Source: Sialis fuliginosa
Lineage: Eukaryota; Arthropoda; Insecta; Megaloptera; Sialidae
NCBI GenBank assembly: GCA_961205875.1
Contig: OY540816.1
Location: forward strand, 12,162,701 to 12,226,700
Length of the DNA stretch: 64,000 nt
Direction: 5' to 3'
The position numbers and the translations under genes are program-made. Under the pieces are notes generated by a model. It worked only from the letters and a program-made list of their open reading frames with translations, made no database searches and was not told where the DNA came from. Below are positions 11,455-22,774 of this stretch, one piece after another (within the stretch, counting starts at the first letter, position 1; each line of letters opens with the position of its first letter).

Positions 11455-11658
11455 CTGAATGTGCGATCGGTCCGGGGTAACAACTCGCCAGAGACGGCGG
11501 CACCGTTGGCGAAATAATAATATCCCGGATATCCTCTAAGTTATTTAAACCGAGGTGCTCGGTCGCAACACTGCGGCGCGGTGCGACTGTTTATACATTG
11601 TGAAAATGTGCGAGCGTGTAATGCAGAACAGATTGACACTTTTAAACAATTTAATACC
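11455..11658 (+). promoter_or_regulatory. CpG-rich promoter-like island with candidate first exon
   Basis: GC content rises sharply (cggtccggggtaacaactcg, agacggcggcaccgttggcg, aacactgcggcgcggtgcga) for about 150 bp in otherwise AT-rich DNA. GGTCGCA and TGCGACT face each other near 11562-11588. At 11606 an ATG in context tgaaaATG opens a frame MCERVMQNRLTLLNNLIP. It is followed by ACC|GTGAGT at 11659, a good insect 5' splice site; unspliced, the frame stops immediately. This suggests a promoter plus first exon whose partner lies further along or outside the window. A transposon-derived CpG patch is the main alternative. The peptide is not one I recognise. Confidence 0.35.
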
Positions 11659-11795
11659 GTGAGTTTTGAGTTTAGACCTTAATGAAATGATACAGAAGCC
11701 GTGGAGAAAAACTAGTATTAAATTAAAATAATGTACAAATTATTTATATATGGATATTTATTGACATAAAAATAATCTGCAATTTAATCTCCGGT

Positions 11796-12063
11796 ATTAC
11801 AGATTAGCTAGTAAAAATTTGTAAGCTTGCAAGCACTTTCAAACGAGGTATAAAACTTATATGAAAGTTCTCTTTAAGTTTTTGACAGATAGTTGCGTGC
11901 ACAGTGTTGGTTTTTACCGTTTTTACTCAAGGTAAATACACTTTAGTAAATATTAGTATGCATGCAATTATCTATCAAAAGTTTCAAGAGAACTGCGAAA
12001 TAAGTTTGAAACCTCGTTTGAAAGTGCTTGGAAGTTAACAAATTTTGTTAGCTAGACTGTAAT
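11796..12063. mobile_element. Foldback MITE, ATTACAG..CTGTAAT ends
   Basis: A 268 bp element whose two halves are imperfect inverted repeats of about 100 bp. Shared strings include 'aagcactttcaaacgaggt', 'aagttctct' and 'ttgacagatagttgc' (right: tgatagataattgc). TTACAG and CTGTAA are flanked by TA on both sides. Relics of the same family lie near 1885-2117 and 18115-18305. It has no coding capacity and could form a long hairpin when transcribed. Confidence 0.8.
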
Positions 12064-12090
12064 ATCGCACATGTCTTGCATTTCTGTCGT

Positions 12091-12099
12091 TCAAGGTCA
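12091..12099 (+). promoter_or_regulatory. TCAAGGTCA motif (FTZ-F1/ERR-type site)
   Basis: An exact match to the extended half-site bound as monomer by FTZ-F1/SF-1/ERR-type nuclear receptors. A 9 bp match is expected by chance every few hundred kb for both strands together, and there is no nearby confirmed promoter, so this is only a sequence match. Confidence 0.2.
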
Positions 12100-12266
12100 A
12101 TAGAAATCGCCTTCCCCTAGACTGGCCTAGACACAATTATAGCTTATGTGACAAAACTTTGTATTGGAAATCGATATGTTATAGTGTATATATCTATCTG
12201 AGATAGCGTGCAATTGCATTAAAAAATAAAAATGACTTATCAAAATATATCACAAAATATAATAGT

Positions 12267-12489
12267 TGAGGAGCTGCGGAACAAAATCGGATAGATCCAT
12301 TTTTGCAAATTAAAACTTTTTCTGTCTTTTTATAGTGGATTTGTTAGCTTTTGTTTCGTGACACATTTTTAAATAGGTTTTAGCAATATTTGATCCGTAA
12401 TTTTTGGTCAGATGGTTGAAAATGCTGAGTCGAAAAAAAATCATTTCGGTTCAAAGTGGATTTATCCGGTTTTCTTCCGCAACTCCTCA
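12267..12489. mobile_element. Foldback MITE, TGAGGAGYTGCGGAA ends
   Basis: The left end TGAGGAGCTGCGGAACAAAA is matched by the right end, read inverted as TGAGGAGTTGCGGAAGAAAA; similarity continues to about 33 bp (..CGGATARATCCA). Total length 223 bp, no coding capacity. The flanks (tagt on the left, gtta on the right) do not give a clear target duplication. Confidence 0.75.
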
Positions 12490-12499
12490 GTTATTAACT

Positions 12500-13083
12500 T
12501 ACAACATTTGGGGTATAAGACAAAAGGTACAGGTTTTTGTCATGTTCATTGCTTGAGCTAAATGAAGCGTCTGTTTCTGTATATTTTCATAACGTATCGA
12601 TTTGTAATACGGCCTGAAGCTTACCGCCTTGTCTCTCAGGATAACAAAAATCAAATCGTGATGGAATCTCTCCACAGATATATAACTTTCATAAGCACTG
12701 TGTGTGTTTCTATTTACTTATTATTTTTCCTTTTTTTTCTTTGTCTTTTTGCTTTATTAATAAATTTCGTGGATCCTATGGATACAGTGACGTCAGTTCT
12801 TGATTATATTTCTTTACATATATTTTTATTTCGAGTAATCATTTAGCAAAATTGAAAGAGATCTTATCTGTGATGTATAAATAATAAAAAAACTGATTTT
12901 TTATACAGCAGTGAGTAGGGCCTTGAAACCCATTAGCATTAATATCTTATGTTATCAGGAATCGATGCTTATCAGACAATATCCATCGGATGTTAAAATA
13001 ATATATGTTCTTAATATCTTTAAAATCAGTGATATTGTGTTTTTAGAATTTTATCTATTGTTTTTTATGTATTTTCTGATGGA
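12500..13083. other. Gene-free stretch
   Basis: The 94-codon open frame 12562-12846 (+) is hydrophobic and AT-driven (a run of Leu/Phe in its second half) with no homologue I recognise. No splice or promoter signs support it. Confidence 0.5.
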
Positions 13084-13235
13084 TTGATTAAATGTGAACC
13101 GAAATCGATTATTGACTGTATCATTAATACTACAATGTTGTCATAATTAAAATCATAGTTTGATTAAATGTGAACCGAAATCGATTATTGACTGTATCAT
13201 TAATACTACAATGTTGTCATAATTAAAATCATAGT
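13084..13235. repeat. Perfect 76 bp tandem duplication
   Basis: Two copies (13084-13159 and 13160-13235) are identical at every base. Each begins ttgattaaatgtgaacc and ends aaaatcatagt. The unit has no coding frame or known motif. Identity over 76 bp in rapidly drifting AT-rich DNA indicates a very recent event, or an assembly artefact. Confidence 0.95.
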
Positions 13236-13295
13236 TGAATTCAAAATATTGTGTTTTTTAAAATATTTCATTTTGGATGCCATTTTGAATGTCTG

Positions 13296-13432
13296 TCATT
13301 CATTAGATACAGATTGTTTACAAAATCCTTGTTAATCAAAACTTCGAATCTTTGGATGAGGGTGTTCCGGGGCATATTTTATTAGGGAGTTTTCAGGAAA
13401 TATACATTTCGACATGTTCTACCAACCCATAA
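13296..13432 (+). repeat. Dispersed repeat family 3, copy 1
   Basis: Shares with 32085-32215 the strings 'gtgttccggggc', 'tcaggaaatatacat' and the order 'ttagata..tgttta.aaaatcc'. Overall similarity is roughly 75% by eye. Both copies have the same orientation and neither encodes a protein. The family is not one I can name. Confidence 0.7.
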
Positions 13433-13435
13433 TGT

Positions 13436-14937
13436 TACACCAGTAAAAATTCTACGTTCCTGCAGCTATTATGTTTTCAACAGGAAACCATTTCGCTGTA
13501 AAAATTTATTATTACTGTTTTAACAGGATCTATTATTACAAATTAAATAATGAATTATTGAACTTATTTCTGAAAAAATATTTTATCAAAATTCAAACGA
13601 CAAAAAGTTAACATGCCTCATTTTATTATGTATTAGTATATCAGTATGTACTATAAAAATATAAGTCAAAAATCTGCTTGGAATAACGAGTACCGCCTCA
13701 CCCACACAACCCACTCAACTTGCTCATTCAATAGATAGGATTTAGGTACGTACTTACCTTATTCGTGTGTTTTATTATTTTAAAGATGTCTTATTATATT
13801 TGTCTGCGCGTTCATTTTTTATTTGACTTATGCAGCTAATTTATCCACTGCTTAGCTCTTTTGAGTGATTATAGCCTATAGCACTTAAGGAACATGTTAG
13901 TGTAGGTTTAATCAAAATCGATCCAGTAATTATTTAATTACTTCGGTCAAGCACACACATGAAAACTTTTTTGAACAGATGGACAGACGTCAGACGGAAG
14001 GATATAAGCATATATGTTAAACATTATCATTTAATGTGTTCTTTTTATAAAAAAAAACGTTGATATTTATTTTTATGACAACCTTGTATTTGAGTTACAA
14101 AGCATCAAAATAGAATATTAAAATGAACTTTATACTATTATTATTAAACCTGCAAAGTGTCTATGTACAGAACATATGTAAATGAACCTATCTAGTATAT
14201 ATTATATTATTATATATTTAGAAAATATGTAAAATATAAGTAAATATTGACTATTTATAATGAAGGTTTGTTTATACATTTAATTTACATTTTCAACAAA
14301 CAGCTATTACTAGAAAATCCACAGTTATCAAGCTAATTTGTTGTATTTTTTATTGATTAATGTATATTTTTATTTCATTATTCCCTTTAGCTCAGATTTG
14401 AATATACGTTTTGCTCTTTTGTTGAAGGCTAAAGATAAAAAAGAACTCTACAGTATTATACATATGTATGTATACATTTAAATACATATCATAGATATTT
14501 ATTTATTATACATGTGTAGGACAATGTATGTATACATAAATGTAATGTATACCTAGATATGTACAGTTGTACAGCATGAATACTGCATACAGAATAACAC
14601 ATAACTATGGACGTTTAATAAAATACAATGTCCTGCAAATTCAACATTTTTTTGTTTATGATGTAATAAAAAGCAACCTACATAAAAGACATATATAATA
14701 CAAAGTAAGATTACTTTCATTACATGTTTGGGTTTTTTTCTATTTTATACTAAAACAGTCAGATATTCTATGCTCTCGGTTATATATTTTCAAATGTTGA
14801 AAATACATGAATAATGTTATTATAACCTTTACTTTTTTGAATATAAATAAAATCTTCCAAACATTTCTTGAAATGCTATTTGCTGTTTCAATTTTCGTAC
14901 ACATATATAACTCGAATTAGGAAAAAAAGAATAAATT
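13436..14937. other. Gene-free stretch with a short retroposon tail
   Basis: At 13905-14010 'ttaatcaaaatcgatccagt' followed by 'acttcggtcaagcacacaca' resembles the tail module of insect retroposons, better preserved at 27052-27121. Around 14460-14580 'atgtatgtatacat' is repeated as low-complexity sequence. No gene is seen. Confidence 0.5.
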
Positions 14938-14940
14938 TTT

Positions 14941-15079
14941 TTTTTTAAAACAAGCTTTGCTTTCAGAACGAGAAAACCCCACGCTTTTATTGGTTTTAGT
15001 CATACAAACCTGAAAATGATAGCTGAAAATTTATTTTTTAATTTTTAGTGCATTTTTAATAAAAGCTTGTTTTAAAAAA
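14941..15079. repeat. Foldback repeat, 18 bp perfect stem
   Basis: TTTTTTAAAACAAGCTTT (14941-14958) is perfectly complementary to AAAGCTTGTTTTAAAAAA (15062-15079), with a 103 bp interior. Probably a small MITE; no target duplication could be assigned. Confidence 0.6.
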
Positions 15080-15159
15080 TCATTTTTTAATTATTTTTAG
15101 TAAATAACTAACATACTAACAGATAAAGCTCGTCAAACTCTTTAATTTGATAACCATAT

Positions 15160-15425
15160 CAAGTGGGTTGTGACGAATAAGGTAATCCGCCATATTGAAT
15201 TTAGAATTATATTAAAAATACTATATTGCATTATTTTTTACTTTTTTTTTACACGTGTACAAAATTTCAAATCGACACGTAAATCGGATAAGTGGTTCTC
15301 GTTCGACATTTTTTTGCTGACGATAAAAGGAAGCTTGCTGCGTCAGGCCCCCCTTACAATTAGCTCCGAACCCACAGGATAGAGCACCCCCTCTTCCCCT
15401 TGCGGGGCCATGCTAACAATTCAAG
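15160..15425. repeat. GC-enriched block, possible retroelement fragment
   Basis: 'atttcaaatcgacacgtaaa' followed by 'tcggataagtggttctcgtt' resembles the tail module seen in the retroposon at 47.6 kb (cagataaatggttctcg on its own strand). It runs into 'aggccccccttacaattagc' and 'ccccctcttccccttgcggg'. A 70-codon frame covers it but shows no motif. Read as a retroelement remnant with low confidence. Confidence 0.35.
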
Positions 15426-18114
15426 GAATTTTAATATGTATAAACGTTTTGTTATTGTTCTTATTGAATATTTCTGTCTTCTAGCCAATCAACATATCTA
15501 AATTATGAATAATAAACATAATATTTGACATATGTGTAAAACATATTTTTTTATGAAACCATCAAAACTTCTATACGTGTAACAGGTTTACTTCAGTAGG
15601 AATGAAATATTTATTAGTGTAGTCTGTTCAATGTAGATATTTTATATGACTAGGATATTACGTCATGCGTAATATTGACTGTTAATTATTTTAGTTCGTT
15701 TGTGAATCCCACGTACTAACAATTAAGAGAACAAATAACGTTTTGTATTAATTACTTTAATTATTTCAATTGTTATTATGGCAGTTATATGAATACAGTC
15801 AACTGCGCATATACATACCTAAATTGTTGAGCTTTGAAAAGCAATATTTGAAATTTGGCAATTATTATCTAGTTACATATTATATGACTCAAAAGATTTT
15901 TGATTACAAATTAAATAAAAACTGTTTGGGTATTTGAAATCTATCGTTGTTACTTGTATATGCATTAATTTATTTTAAAAGATACAATAATTATGTATAT
16001 TAATGTTATATAATATGCATATATGTATAATAATAATTTTGTTAGTTTTTATTTGAATGTTTTATGCATACATTACCATATATGCTCTATTCATGCATAG
16101 AATGGCAGAAGTGTTTTCTCTTGAATTGTTTTATTCATGTATATTGTCAACAACTCCGGTGAATTTTCTCTTGAATATACCTTTATTATTTAAATCAACC
16201 TTAGCATACGAAAACCTTATTTTCATGTTTTAGTTTACTTCTTCTTTTTATATGGTATTTTACTTGGTGGTGTACTCACTTAATATAATAAATATTGTAT
16301 ATATATGCTGTAAGTTTAGAGTTTTTCTTTAATTATTTTATTTTCATAAAGTTTCGGATACACTAACAACGCGTAATTGAGTAATTTAAATATTAATTAA
16401 AACTACTATGCAATATATTACACAGTATGTCGTTGTATTGCAGACTAAATTTCAAAAACAGTGAATGCCCGTGCGACAGACTGTTCTTAAGTGTAGACAT
16501 CACATCTCCACTACGACGGCAGTTAAGATGATTTACTTCCATCAATATCAAAATCGCAAATCAGCATAAGAGCTAGAGAGCTACATTTTTGCACATAATG
16601 GATAAAAAATAAAAAGTTAATGTTTTGTTTATTATTTAGAAACACAAAAAAGTAAATTTTTTTTCGCTCATTCCTAATGGGCAGATTCACTTCACAAGAA
16701 AGTCCACAAAAAAATATATATAATATTTTTTTTTAATTCAGAATTTTTCTTCATAAAAATGTTGCATTAAAAAATTAATAATAAATCTTAGACATTTCTG
16801 TTTGTCTTGCTCCATATCATAAAAAATGGGCATTTTATTTAAAAAAAAAAAAAAGTTGAACTGGAAAACCCATCAAGGTGACTTTTATAAGATCACCCCA
16901 CAATGTCGATATTTAGCACCTTTAAAACCATGAAACTTTTTTTCTGAAAATTCATTATTTTAAAAATAATCCGCTGGAAAGTCTTAAAAAAAACACCCGG
17001 TATAAAGATTAAACTACTATTTTTCATTCCATTTTTTTATATATCCATTTTAACAATATTTTTAAAAACACCGGGATAATAACAGTTTTATTACTCGGAA
17101 TCCGATAAATAATGGGAGTATTTTGCAGAATGCGGGATAACGCAGCAAAAGCGTATAAAAATATTCACAATGACAAAAACAAATTAAACATGGCACAGAA
17201 CATGTACGCGAATTTCGGTGCCATTGACACACACACATGCAGACAGTCGCAGATATACATAGCGGTATTATGTACTGTGTCTGTTGCCATAAATGTCAAG
17301 GTGAATTGTTATGTGCAGTGGTTATATTGAAAAGGACGCGTGGCGAAGTAAATAGATATCGTCACCTGCAGATGAAAGCTATCATTCAATCATTCCATAG
17401 GTTTATTTATTGTCAAATTTCATAATATAAACATATCTACAAGTAGAAAATTCTCTATAAGATATGATTGAGTTTCGTTTCGAAGGTTCTATTTCGCGTT
17501 TTACTTCTATTTTTTGACATCTTATTGTCTTTTTCATAAATTATATGACTATATTCGTTGCTAAAGAAGATATTATCTTGACATATATAAATAAGTAAAT
17601 ATTCTGAATTTTTTGAGGCTATATACGTCGTTTTACATATATAACCGAATCTATTTTGATTGTCTGTTTTTTATGCGATAGTTAGATTAGATAGATCTTA
17701 GATTAAGAAAGACAACAACCATTGCTAGTCCGTATATGAACGTGTTACTAAAACTTTTGGTGGCCATCTTGTATCATATGTAATTTCCCTGAAAATATAT
17801 CACAGGCGTCAGTTGAAAGTTTATAATATGCAAATATGCTTTAAATTACAATTGAATTTAGTATGTATGGGAGATAATAGTTCCAGAAATAGTTTCTTTG
17901 TTAATCAATTCTCACTTAAATACTTTTGAAGACAATATAAAATATTTATTATATATTAATTTTATAAATCAAAACAATTGATATTTATTTTAAAATCTGA
18001 AAAATACGCCAATGACTCGTGCAGGAGTGATATGGTAACAACGCTAGGTAATGTGTTATTTGTCCTTTATCTTTCCTTGTCTAAGAGATAGATTGATTGT
18101 TAAATAGTCTAATT
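15426..18114. other. Gene-free AT-rich stretch
   Basis: No gene is supported. 16430-16530 and 17100-17360 are somewhat less AT-rich; the second holds overlapping open frames of 72 and 62 codons without recognisable motifs. Around 16860-16990 there is a C/A-rich patch of unknown nature. Confidence 0.5.
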
Positions 18115-18305
18115 GTCCAGTATTCTAAAGAAAAGCACTTTGAAACGAGCTGTCAAACTTATATGACATTTCCATTATGTTTATTGTCAGTACATTGATA
18201 GTTTGGCGCATGCGCGGTAAGTAAAAAACAGTGATGATATACGTATATGAAAAATATACACAGCCAGAGTCACCAACTGTTCTATGTATATTCAAGAACG
18301 AATTC
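18115..18305. repeat. Relic of TTACAG-type foldback MITE
   Basis: 'aaagcactttgaaacgagct' followed by 'aaacttatatgacatttcc' matches the left half of 11796-12063, and 'cagagtcaccaactgt' matches the relic at 1885-2117. The ends are lost. Confidence 0.55.
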
Positions 18306-18483
18306 ATAGAAATATAGGGAACCCTTAAGATTTAGAAAAAATGAATAATAAGAATGTTAAAATAAACACAAGAAGTTGAAATCGGATGATGATAATGAGA
18401 TATAGTCAATTTTAAAACACCGGTGGGGGCCATCTTTAGCGCGGGTTCCGGCGGGATTTATCCCGGCACAGTTATTGACAAAT

Positions 18484-19226
18484 CGGTACTTGTTAATTGT
18501 ATCCCATGCGTTTTGAAAAAACTAAAATCACTAGGAACATAAAGTAATTCTAACTGTAGATAGGCAAGTTTTATGTATAATTTTATTTGATAAGCGCCAA
18601 TGTGAGTAAAGTGTGTATTATTAGTTGAAATATTTATTTATATTAGATATGACATTTTAAACATTACATATAGGGCATATAGGTATATGTCATTGTAGTT
18701 TTGGAAAACGGAGTACTAATTAAATTTTATATGATGAAAGTTAAATCATTTTGATTTGTGTAAAGGGTATAACAATACATGTTTATTTAAATTTAGTTTA
18801 AGTTAGAGTAGTCCAGATAGATTGGTTCTTCTCAGTAGGTTAGGTTAGGTTTATGAATTTCTGTTAACACATCGAAATACTACAACAATAAATTTTTAAA
18901 CTATAGTTGTGGTGGGAAGTGAAATATTATTATGTTCTGAAATACGACAATTAGAATTTTTAATTCGAGCTTCATACCTAAATATTTACCGATCAATTTC
19001 TGCTCTTGATGCTATATAAATTAATAAATACGTTTCATGTAAAATTCTTGTTTTATTTATTTATCAGCTTTTTAATAATATTGAAATTATTAGTTCAAAC
19101 TTTATTCACATTGGCGCTGATCATATTATTTAATACATGAGACTGCCTATCTACAGTTATACTTACTTTATTTTCCTAGTGATTTTAGTTTTTTCAAAAC
19201 GCATGGGATACAATTAACAAGTACCG
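18484..19226. mobile_element. 743 bp TIR element with 6 bp target duplication
   Basis: Both ends start CGGTACTTGTTAATTGTATC, and the first 53 bases of the two inverted ends are identical; similarity continues to about 145-165 bp (through 'gcgccaatgtga.taaagt'). The element is bracketed by a perfect direct repeat ACAAAT (18478-18483 and 19227-19232). The interior (about 450 bp) has no transposase; it includes 'ggttaggttaggttt' at 18838, a short TTAGG-like string. A 6 bp duplication with a CGGTAC terminus does not fit Tc1/mariner (TA), Harbinger (3 bp), piggyBac (TTAA) or hAT (8 bp). The superfamily is unassigned. The near-identical termini suggest recent activity. Confidence 0.88.
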
Positions 19227-19269
19227 ACAAATCGTATGCAAAACATTAGAATCGTCTGGGCGTTCAAGG

Positions 19270-19277
19270 TATATAAA
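19270..19277 (+). promoter_or_regulatory. TATA box candidate (TATATAAA)
   Basis: TATATAAA lies 37 bp downstream of the transposon's target duplication and 38 bp before an ATG that opens a signal-peptide-like frame. In an AT-rich genome such strings are frequent; the placement is what makes it worth recording. Confidence 0.35.
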
Positions 19278-19314
19278 TCGACTAATATTTAACTGTTAAA
19301 AAAAAACTATAATA

Positions 19315-19362
19315 ATGATTTTGAAACCGCGTTTATTTGCTTCAATGTTGATAGTATTTTTG
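19315..19362 (+). CDS. Candidate first coding exon, signal-peptide-like
   Basis: ATG in context aataATG opens MILKPRLFASMLIVFL: a basic start (Lys, Arg) followed by a hydrophobic core, as in a secretion signal. It runs straight into GTAAGC, a good 5' splice site. Unspliced, the frame stops after four more codons. Joined to the acceptor at 19877 it would add seven codons (VSVTTNF) and stop, giving a 23-residue peptide; a different downstream exon is equally possible. Many small insect secreted proteins have a short signal-peptide first exon behind a nearby TATA box. No homologue is recognised, and a chance frame cannot be excluded. Confidence 0.25.
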
Positions 19363-19877
19363 GTAAGCACGAACTAACAAAATATAAATAAATATTTTAA
19401 GAAATATAATATGAAATGTATGATAAAATACTTTTAATTTGTTTACCACTTTCAAAATTCATGTTCATTGAAGAGGTATAAAAAATATCGATTTTAAATT
19501 TTTCATACATGATTTGCAATTTAAAATTGTTGTCATTGGCAGTTTTTACTGTACATTACATTTGTATTGTTCGTAAAGTGACAACACAGGATTAAACAGC
19601 GTTGAATAAAGATGAAATTCGTGGAAACATGGATTATTCAAACATGTTCAAAATTTTAAATGAATAATCAGACATTAAATGAATTGTATTTAGTATTATC
19701 GTTTAGTGTTGAAACGATATTGTTGAATTTAATAATACATGTATGTATGTACATTATTTGACCTTTTTGTCGATATGAAAAATTAAAATTGATATAGGTA
19801 TAATTATGACACATAAAATTCTTAATAAGTATAATTGTTTGTAAATTATATTAATAATTTTGTTTCTCTCTTTTCAG

Positions 19878-19937
19878 GTAAGTGTCACAACCAACTTCTA
19901 AAAATAGCAGTGAGTATAGTCGACATGTGAAAAAATG
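19878..19937 (+). other. Candidate small internal exon
   Basis: A strong acceptor (pyrimidine tract tttctctcttttcag, ending at 19877) precedes a 60 bp segment that ends ATG|GTAAGA, a plausible donor at 19938. The ATG sits in a good context (gtgaaaaaATG). The segment has in-frame stops in the phase of the 19315 exon. It may be a noncoding 5' exon carrying the start codon at its end, or a chance pairing of splice-like strings. Confidence 0.25.
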
Positions 19938-20285
19938 GTAAGATTTTCGAATTAATGGACACTGGTCTTCAATTATACAATACACAACCTAAAATCAGTA
20001 AAAACATCAATAAGCAGTTAATTGATATCTAGTTAGTTCAGTTTTCTATATCGATAGAGGTTGTTTTATGAATATCTGTTCTATTTTATCTAACAGTTAC
20101 ATAAATTACCATCCTTATTTCAATTTGAATAAACATACTTACTCCACCAAAAGAGAAGCGAAGTACATAGAAATTTCTTCAAACCAACCAGCTTTTATAA
20201 AACCAATCATGAATTCTTACGGAAAACTATATTTAAAAAATAAATAAATGGTTCCACCAAATGCTGACCTTTAATTGAATATATA

Positions 20286-20827
20286 AGGTACTGGCACCAT
20301 TATACTCCAGTGTTGGATTCTTGTTTAATTAATTGTACTAAATTATAAATATTTGTTAATATTTGATAACTGCCATTACTGAAACAAAATCTATAGACAC
20401 TTAACTGTCAATTAACTTAATTTGATGACAATGGGTATCAGAATGATGGACATTTAAACTAAATTATTAGTGTAATCTATTTATTAATTATTATATTATC
20501 ATAGCATCTGTTTGTTTCAAATTTTACAATTTTTATTTTATAATTTTTGTGTTGTAGTACTTATCATTTTGTAATCATTAGCAAATGTCCATCACTGGAT
20601 ACCTATTATTGGGTTTACTTAATCCATTACTTGGAAAAAACATAAACAAAATAAGAGGCTATATTAAAAAAAACTATATTTGCGGACTATGGTAATTAAA
20701 TTGATAATAAAGAGGTACTTGTTTTATTTAGTAATATCAGTTTATGAGAATTACAAAAAAGAAGACCACCAATCTCCAAAAACAATATACCTTGCTGTTA
20801 AAGGTGCCAAGACTGGTGCCAGTACCT
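20286..20827 (+). mobile_element. MITE family 1, copy D
   Basis: A 542 bp copy in the same orientation as copy A, TA-flanked (20284-20285, 20828-20829). Left end AGGTACTGGCACCA, right end CTGGTGCCAGTACCT. The interior follows the family order ('ttgatgacaatgggtatcag', 'atggacatttaaact', 'actatatttgcggac'). It lies about 730 bp from copy E in opposite orientation. Confidence 0.88.
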
Positions 20828-20829
20828 TA

Positions 20830-21556
20830 TTCATGTATTTGTTATAATATAAATTACTCGCAGAACGAGAAATAATTTCCTTATTGTTTATTTGTGAAAC
20901 TATATATTATTTTCATTTATTTGATTGTTCTACTGTACTAACATACATATGTACATAAAACATTATAAACTTGTTAATTGTTATATGTTAATTAATCACC
21001 TAGTTAGTTGTTAAACATAACTGCAATTAAATATTTAGGCAGGCAACATTTATGTCTATCAAGAAATATTATTAGTAAAGTTTAACTTTCCATGAGTATT
21101 CTCTCATGTGTGTAAATTTCAATAATTTCTCGACGAAATGGTTCGTAAACTTATATGTAAATTATTGTACAAGTTATATCAACTTGTGCTTGTGTGTATA
21201 TGTGTGTGAAATATTGACAATTAGCTTAACATTTACTAAAGATAACAGCGTATTTATTTTTGTGTGTGTTCTTAATCATAGGTAATAATTACTTATTACT
21301 TTTAATAGAAATAAAATCATTTACAGTGTCCAAATGATATTAACAGATTCGCTTCCGAAGTAAGTTAATTAAAACTTTATATTTACTTTATGTGCCATTT
21401 TTCCGTGATATCAATCAATAAGTTTTTAAAACTTAAATAATATTTTCGTTACAGTGTCTATTTTTGATCTTTCGATTTTTATAGGTATTAAAGTCCTTCG
21501 ACTCCTAGAAGAGCATAGAGTTTTAAACGTACGCTCTTTATTGTCGCTAAATCTTA
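20830..21556. other. Spacer between inverted MITE copies D and E
   Basis: No gene is seen. A (GT)-rich string lies near 21190-21210. The segment would form the loop if copies D and E paired. Confidence 0.6.
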
Positions 21557-21558
21557 TA

Positions 21559-22088
21559 AGGTACTGGCACCAACTATGGCCGCTATAAGAGCAAGGTTTA
21601 CTGTTTTTGTGATTGACGGGCTTCTTTTTTGTAGTTCTCATCAACTCATGTTACTAATAAAACAAGTATTAATTACCAAAATCTGCAAATATAATTTGTT
21701 TTTTAATTTTGTTTATTTTTTTTTATTTTGTTTATGTTTTTTCTTTAGTAATGGATAAATTAAAACCAGTAATGAGCACGCAATGATGGACACTTGCTAA
21801 TGATTACTAAATGATAAGTACTACGACACAAAAGATATAAAATAAATAATCGTCAAATTTGAAACAATGTAAAGCAGTTGCTATGATAATATAACAATTA
21901 ATTAATAAATTATAATAATAATTAGTTTAAATGTCCACCATTTTTACACCTATGTAAAGTAAGACAGTTAAATGTATGTATATAGATTAATATTCAGAAA
22001 TGGTAGTAATCAAATATCAACAAATATTTATAATTCAAAAAAACCATTACTGGGGTCATATTCATATTCAAGAATGGCGCCAGTACCT
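21559..22088 (-). mobile_element. MITE family 1, copy E
   Basis: A 530 bp copy, reverse orientation, TA-flanked (21557-21558 and 22089-22090). Left end AGGTACTGGCACCAACTATG, right end TGGCGCCAGTACCT. A T-rich expansion near 21700-21740 distinguishes it. The frames open on both strands at its left end (21426-21644 and 21576-21758) are by-products of the terminal sequence. Confidence 0.88.
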
Positions 22089-22090
22089 TA

Positions 22091-22625
22091 TTTGTTTTCA
22101 CGATTTTTCTAGTCGTGTTTAGATAAGCCATCTTGTTTTTCTAGTGCCCTGTGGGTAATTACTTCATTAATATACATTTGCTCGAGAGTCGAACAAATAT
22201 GAACTGTTACTTAATGTAATTATTGAAATTTGAAATTAAACTTTCAATGTTTGATTTATGAAAAAGAGCAGTGGATATAAATAGGTGTTTTTAAATAAAG
22301 CATCACCTGTACGAATGTATACATAGCTTCACTGACACTGTGATAAATAATTAATTGACAAATGTAGTAGTAAAAGGATAGTCATGTACCGAAACACGAA
22401 CAGTCGCTCGGGCGCGCTACGACGGCATTATTGTCTGCATCAGCCAACGTGATCTCAAACTGAATTATTTATAATCTGTTTGCACATGAAATTACACACT
22501 AGCTATTATACTTACAACAATACACGCCGATTGTTATGATTAGATTAAATTGTAATTAATATTTATGAAATAAGTAAAATGGTTTGATTGAATTTAAAAT
22601 GTTAATTCAGATCACTGAGAGTAGT
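22091..22625. other. Gene-free stretch with a CpG-rich patch
   Basis: Around 22390-22445 'acagtcgctcgggcgcgctacgacggcatt' is read as a short GC-rich island (given here only by its core 'ctcgggcgcgctacgac'). No TATA box, start codon or splice site could be tied to it. The rest is AT-rich. Confidence 0.4.
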
Positions 22626-22774
22626 TAAAGGAGCCTAATATGAGACCCATTTTGAAAAAAAAGAATAAAAAAAAATATAAAACAAAGTAAATAAAACATG
22701 ACTGAATTTAAGATAAATCACCTTTTTTTTAAAAGTATATCCTTAATATGAGACCTATAAGTACTATCTTGTTT

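Noticed and set aside
18838-18852. TTAGG-like string ggttaggttaggttt as a possible interstitial telomere
   Set aside because: Only about three units, inside a TIR element; too short to be a telomeric relic.
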